Positions 5,156-6,648 of a stretch of 6,648 nucleotides of DNA are shown in pieces (the first letter of the stretch is position 1; each line of letters begins with the position of its first letter). The stretch is from Candidatus Nanohaloarchaea archaeon (GTDB lineage: Archaea > EX4484-52 > GLR71). Under the pieces are notes generated by a model. That model had not been told where the DNA came from and made no database searches. It worked only from the letters and a program-made list of their open reading frames with translations. A program made the position numbers and the translations under genes. Location of the stretch: contig DAOVHT010000057.1 in NCBI GenBank assembly GCA_030671745.1, positions 1-6,648 on the forward strand, in the 5' to 3' direction.

Positions 5156-6508
5156 ATGATTATGAACTTTAAAGAAAGTGAAACAGTTGAATTGAAATCA
5201 TCATTGTCCCAGTTAGAAAGAGCACTTAAGACGGTTTGCGCTTTTCTAAATCATAAAGGAGGGATAATCTATTTTGGTATTTCAGATAAGGGCGAAGTAA
5301 TAGGCCAGATCGCCACCGATTCTAATCTTAGGAAAATATCCCAGCAGATAGGTTCCAGAATAAAACCTGCTGTTGTTCCTGTAATTGAAGAGATTGAAGT
5401 TGAAGGATTATCTATAATAAAGGTAACTGTTGAAAAGTATAATAAAGAGCTAAATTATTTTGATGCTATCCCCTATACTAGATCTGGAACCGAGACTATT
5501 GCTATGCCACCGGATGAAGTTAAGAGATCAATTCTTAATTGTAGTAGATTTGAGTGGGATGGGTGGATTTGTGAAAATGCATCATTTGAAGATATAGATA
5601 TTGAAAAAGTTGAAAAATATCTTCAATTCAGGGAAAAGGAAAGAAATATTTCTGCAAAAATCAATATGCCTATAAAGGATTTTCTTAATAATATTAAAGC
5701 TGTTTCAGGGGATAAACCAACAAATGCAGGGATATTGTTTTTTGGGAAAGATACGTTAAAATACTTGCATCATGCACAGTTGAGAATTGCTAGAATAAAA
5801 GGTACTGAAATATTCAATACAATCCTTGATAAATGGGATTGTGACGGTACGTTATGGGATATGGTTCTAGAAGCTGAAGACTTCATCAAAAGAAACATAA
5901 GATATATGGGCTTGAGGACAGATAAGTTCCAGAGGATAGATAAATATGAGTATCCTATAAAGGCACTAAAGGAAGCGATAATTAACGGCTTGATTCACAG
6001 AGATTATCAAAGCAGGGCGGATGTAAGGGTTTTCATATTTGATGACCGTGTTGAGATTATAAGTCCTGGTTCGTTTCCAGATGGAGTAACGCCTGAGAAG
6101 CCAATCCATAAGCCGGTCAATTCAAATTTGTCGAGCTATATGTATGATATTGGTCTTATTGAAAAGTATGGTTCTGGAATTTATCTTGAAAATAAGTTTT
6201 GCCTTATGAATGGTAATAAAAAGCCGATATATGAATTGGCAGAGCTTGAGACAAAAGTTATTTTTAAGTCACAGGTCCGGATAATTTCTATGGATATAAT
6301 TGAAGAAAAACATGAATTGAATGATAGGCAGAAGAAAGCAATTGAATATATTGCTGAAAATGGTAAGATGACGACAATGGAGTATATGAAATTAGTAAAT
6401 GTTTCATCTAAAACTGCAAAGAGAGATATATCATCTTTAAAAGATAAGAAAATTATTCAATTTATTGGGTCTTTGAAAACAGGTTATTATATACTTGCAG
6501 AATTATAA
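5156..6508 (+). CDS. AlbA_2 (Schlafen-like) / HATPase_c_4 / wHTH putative transcriptional regulator, COG2865 type
   Basis: A 450-residue protein with the full architecture of the COG2865 family, often misannotated as RecG-like. Residues 4-125 are an AlbA_2 domain (ESETVELKSS, then FLNHKGGIIYFGISDKGEVIG, YTRSGTETIAMPPDE). Residues about 265-350 are HATPase_c_4 (ALKEAIINGLIHRDY at 270-284, FDDRVEIISPGSFPDG at 295-310, IGLIEKYGSGI). Residues 388-447 are a C-terminal winged helix (LNDRQKKAIEYI, VSSKTAKRDISSLKDKKII, then the wing ending GYYIL). It is expected to be cytoplasmic and DNA-binding, with nucleotide-responsive control; the actual function is poorly known, and AlbA_2 domains also occur in defence genes. 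ATG 5156 and ATG 5162 are both possible; the second gives the more typical MNFKESET start and neither has a good ribosome site. The stop codon lies in the first unit of a 12-bp repeat array. The gene is clearly AT-richer than bud32. Confidence 0.9.
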   Translation: MIMNFKESETVELKSSLSQLERALKTVCAFLNHKGGIIYFGISDKGEVIGQIATDSNLRKISQQIGSRIKPAVVPVIEEIEVEGLSIIKVTVEKYNKELNYFDAIPYTRSGTETIAMPPDEVKRSILNCSRFEWDGWICENASFEDIDIEKVEKYLQFREKERNISAKINMPIKDFLNNIKAVSGDKPTNAGILFFGKDTLKYLHHAQLRIARIKGTEIFNTILDKWDCDGTLWDMVLEAEDFIKRNIRYMGLRTDKFQRIDKYEYPIKALKEAIINGLIHRDYQSRADVRVFIFDDRVEIISPGSFPDGVTPEKPIHKPVNSNLSSYMYDIGLIEKYGSGIYLENKFCLMNGNKKPIYELAELETKVIFKSQVRIISMDIIEEKHELNDRQKKAIEYIAENGKMTTMEYMKLVNVSSKTAKRDISSLKDKKIIQFIGSLKTGYYILAEL

Positions 6509-6648
6509 ATGACACTATAAATGACACTATAAATGACACTATAAATGACACTATAAATGATACTATAAATGACCCTATAAATGACCCTATAAATGACCCT
6601 ATAAATGATACTATAAATGATACTATAAATGATACTATAAATGACACT
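6505..6648. repeat. 12-bp tandem repeat, 12 phased copies, running off the window
   Basis: Unit ATAAATGACACT repeats 12 times with no insertion or deletion up to the final base, so the true length is unknown. Only positions 9 and 10 vary. Type A has GACACT, type B GATACT, type C GACCCT. The order is A-A-A-A-B-C-C-C-B-B-B-A, i.e. runs of like units, as expected from copying by slippage or unequal exchange. The first unit begins in the last codon of the AlbA_2 gene and supplies its TAA. In that gene's frame each unit reads stop-Met-Thr(or Ile)-Leu. In the frame one base earlier it reads Ile-Asn-Asp-Thr or Ile-Asn-Asp-Pro without stops; the third forward frame has TGA. Each unit also contains CTATAAAT, a TATA-like core. 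Confidence 0.97.

Noticed and set aside
5145..5159. Short upstream frame MNGK overlapping the AlbA_2 start
   Set aside because: Four codons in AT-rich DNA without a ribosome site; too short to separate from chance.
6476..6482. AAAACAG as a -1 frameshift slippery site into the repeat frame
   Set aside because: Codon phasing (TTG AAA ACA) does not fit the X-XXY-YYZ pattern and no downstream structure is evident.
6462..6647. Minus-strand open frame reading Ser-Phe-Ile-Val repeats
   Set aside because: It exists because the 12-bp unit is a multiple of three and lacks stops in that minus frame. It begins at a GTG at the window edge, has no ribosome site, and runs into the AlbA_2 gene on the other strand.
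6505..6648. CRISPR array
   Set aside because: Units are 12 bp and directly adjacent, with no spacers; nothing resembles a CRISPR repeat-spacer layout.
1..6648. tRNA, rRNA, riboswitch or insertion-sequence ends
   Set aside because: Reading through found no cloverleaf, conserved rRNA block, transposase motif or terminal inverted repeat that I could support.

Overview
The window looks like archaeal chromosomal DNA, possibly from a DPANN-type lineage, although the lineage is an inference. The support is a free-standing Bud32 kinase of the KEOPS complex, GGTGA-type ribosome binding sites, AGA/AGG as the usual arginine codons, an archaeal TATA box placed for a leaderless mRNA, T-rich gene ends without stem-loops, and a wHTH-nucleotidyltransferase antitoxin of a type common in archaea. 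All genes are on the plus strand.

Positions 1-2146 hold a two-gene unit. It starts with the 3' part of a tandem-CBS protein, whose reading frame is open to the left edge, so its start lies outside. A KefB-type CPA2 cation:proton antiporter with a C-terminal TrkA-N (RCK) domain follows. The CBS protein may be a soluble nucleotide sensor for the antiporter.

Positions 2147-4316 hold a second unit with its own TATA-like element. It contains bud32 (tRNA t6A synthesis), a 59-residue protein with two membrane segments, and a 436-residue coiled-coil protein. The three genes overlap or lie 6 bases apart. The last two share a reading frame and are separated by a single TGA, so they could be a split or readthrough version of one membrane-anchored protein.

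Positions 4317-6648 look like an accessory region and are visibly more AT-rich. A TATA box and a 36-bp dyad centred exactly on the start codon precede an HTH-MNT antitoxin-like gene. Overlapping its end is a 17-codon stub that reads like the N-terminus of the usual HEPN toxin partner; the rest of the toxin is missing. Next is a 450-residue AlbA_2 (Schlafen-like)/HATPase_c_4/wHTH regulator of the COG2865 type. Its stop codon is supplied by the first unit of a 12-bp tandem repeat, which runs for 12 perfectly phased units to the last base of the window. The repeat is the most unusual object here: each unit contains TAA-ATG in the gene's frame, an open Ile-Asn-Asp-Thr/Pro frame, and a TATA-like core.

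The window begins inside a gene and ends inside a repeat, so it may be a whole short contig that broke at the repeat.
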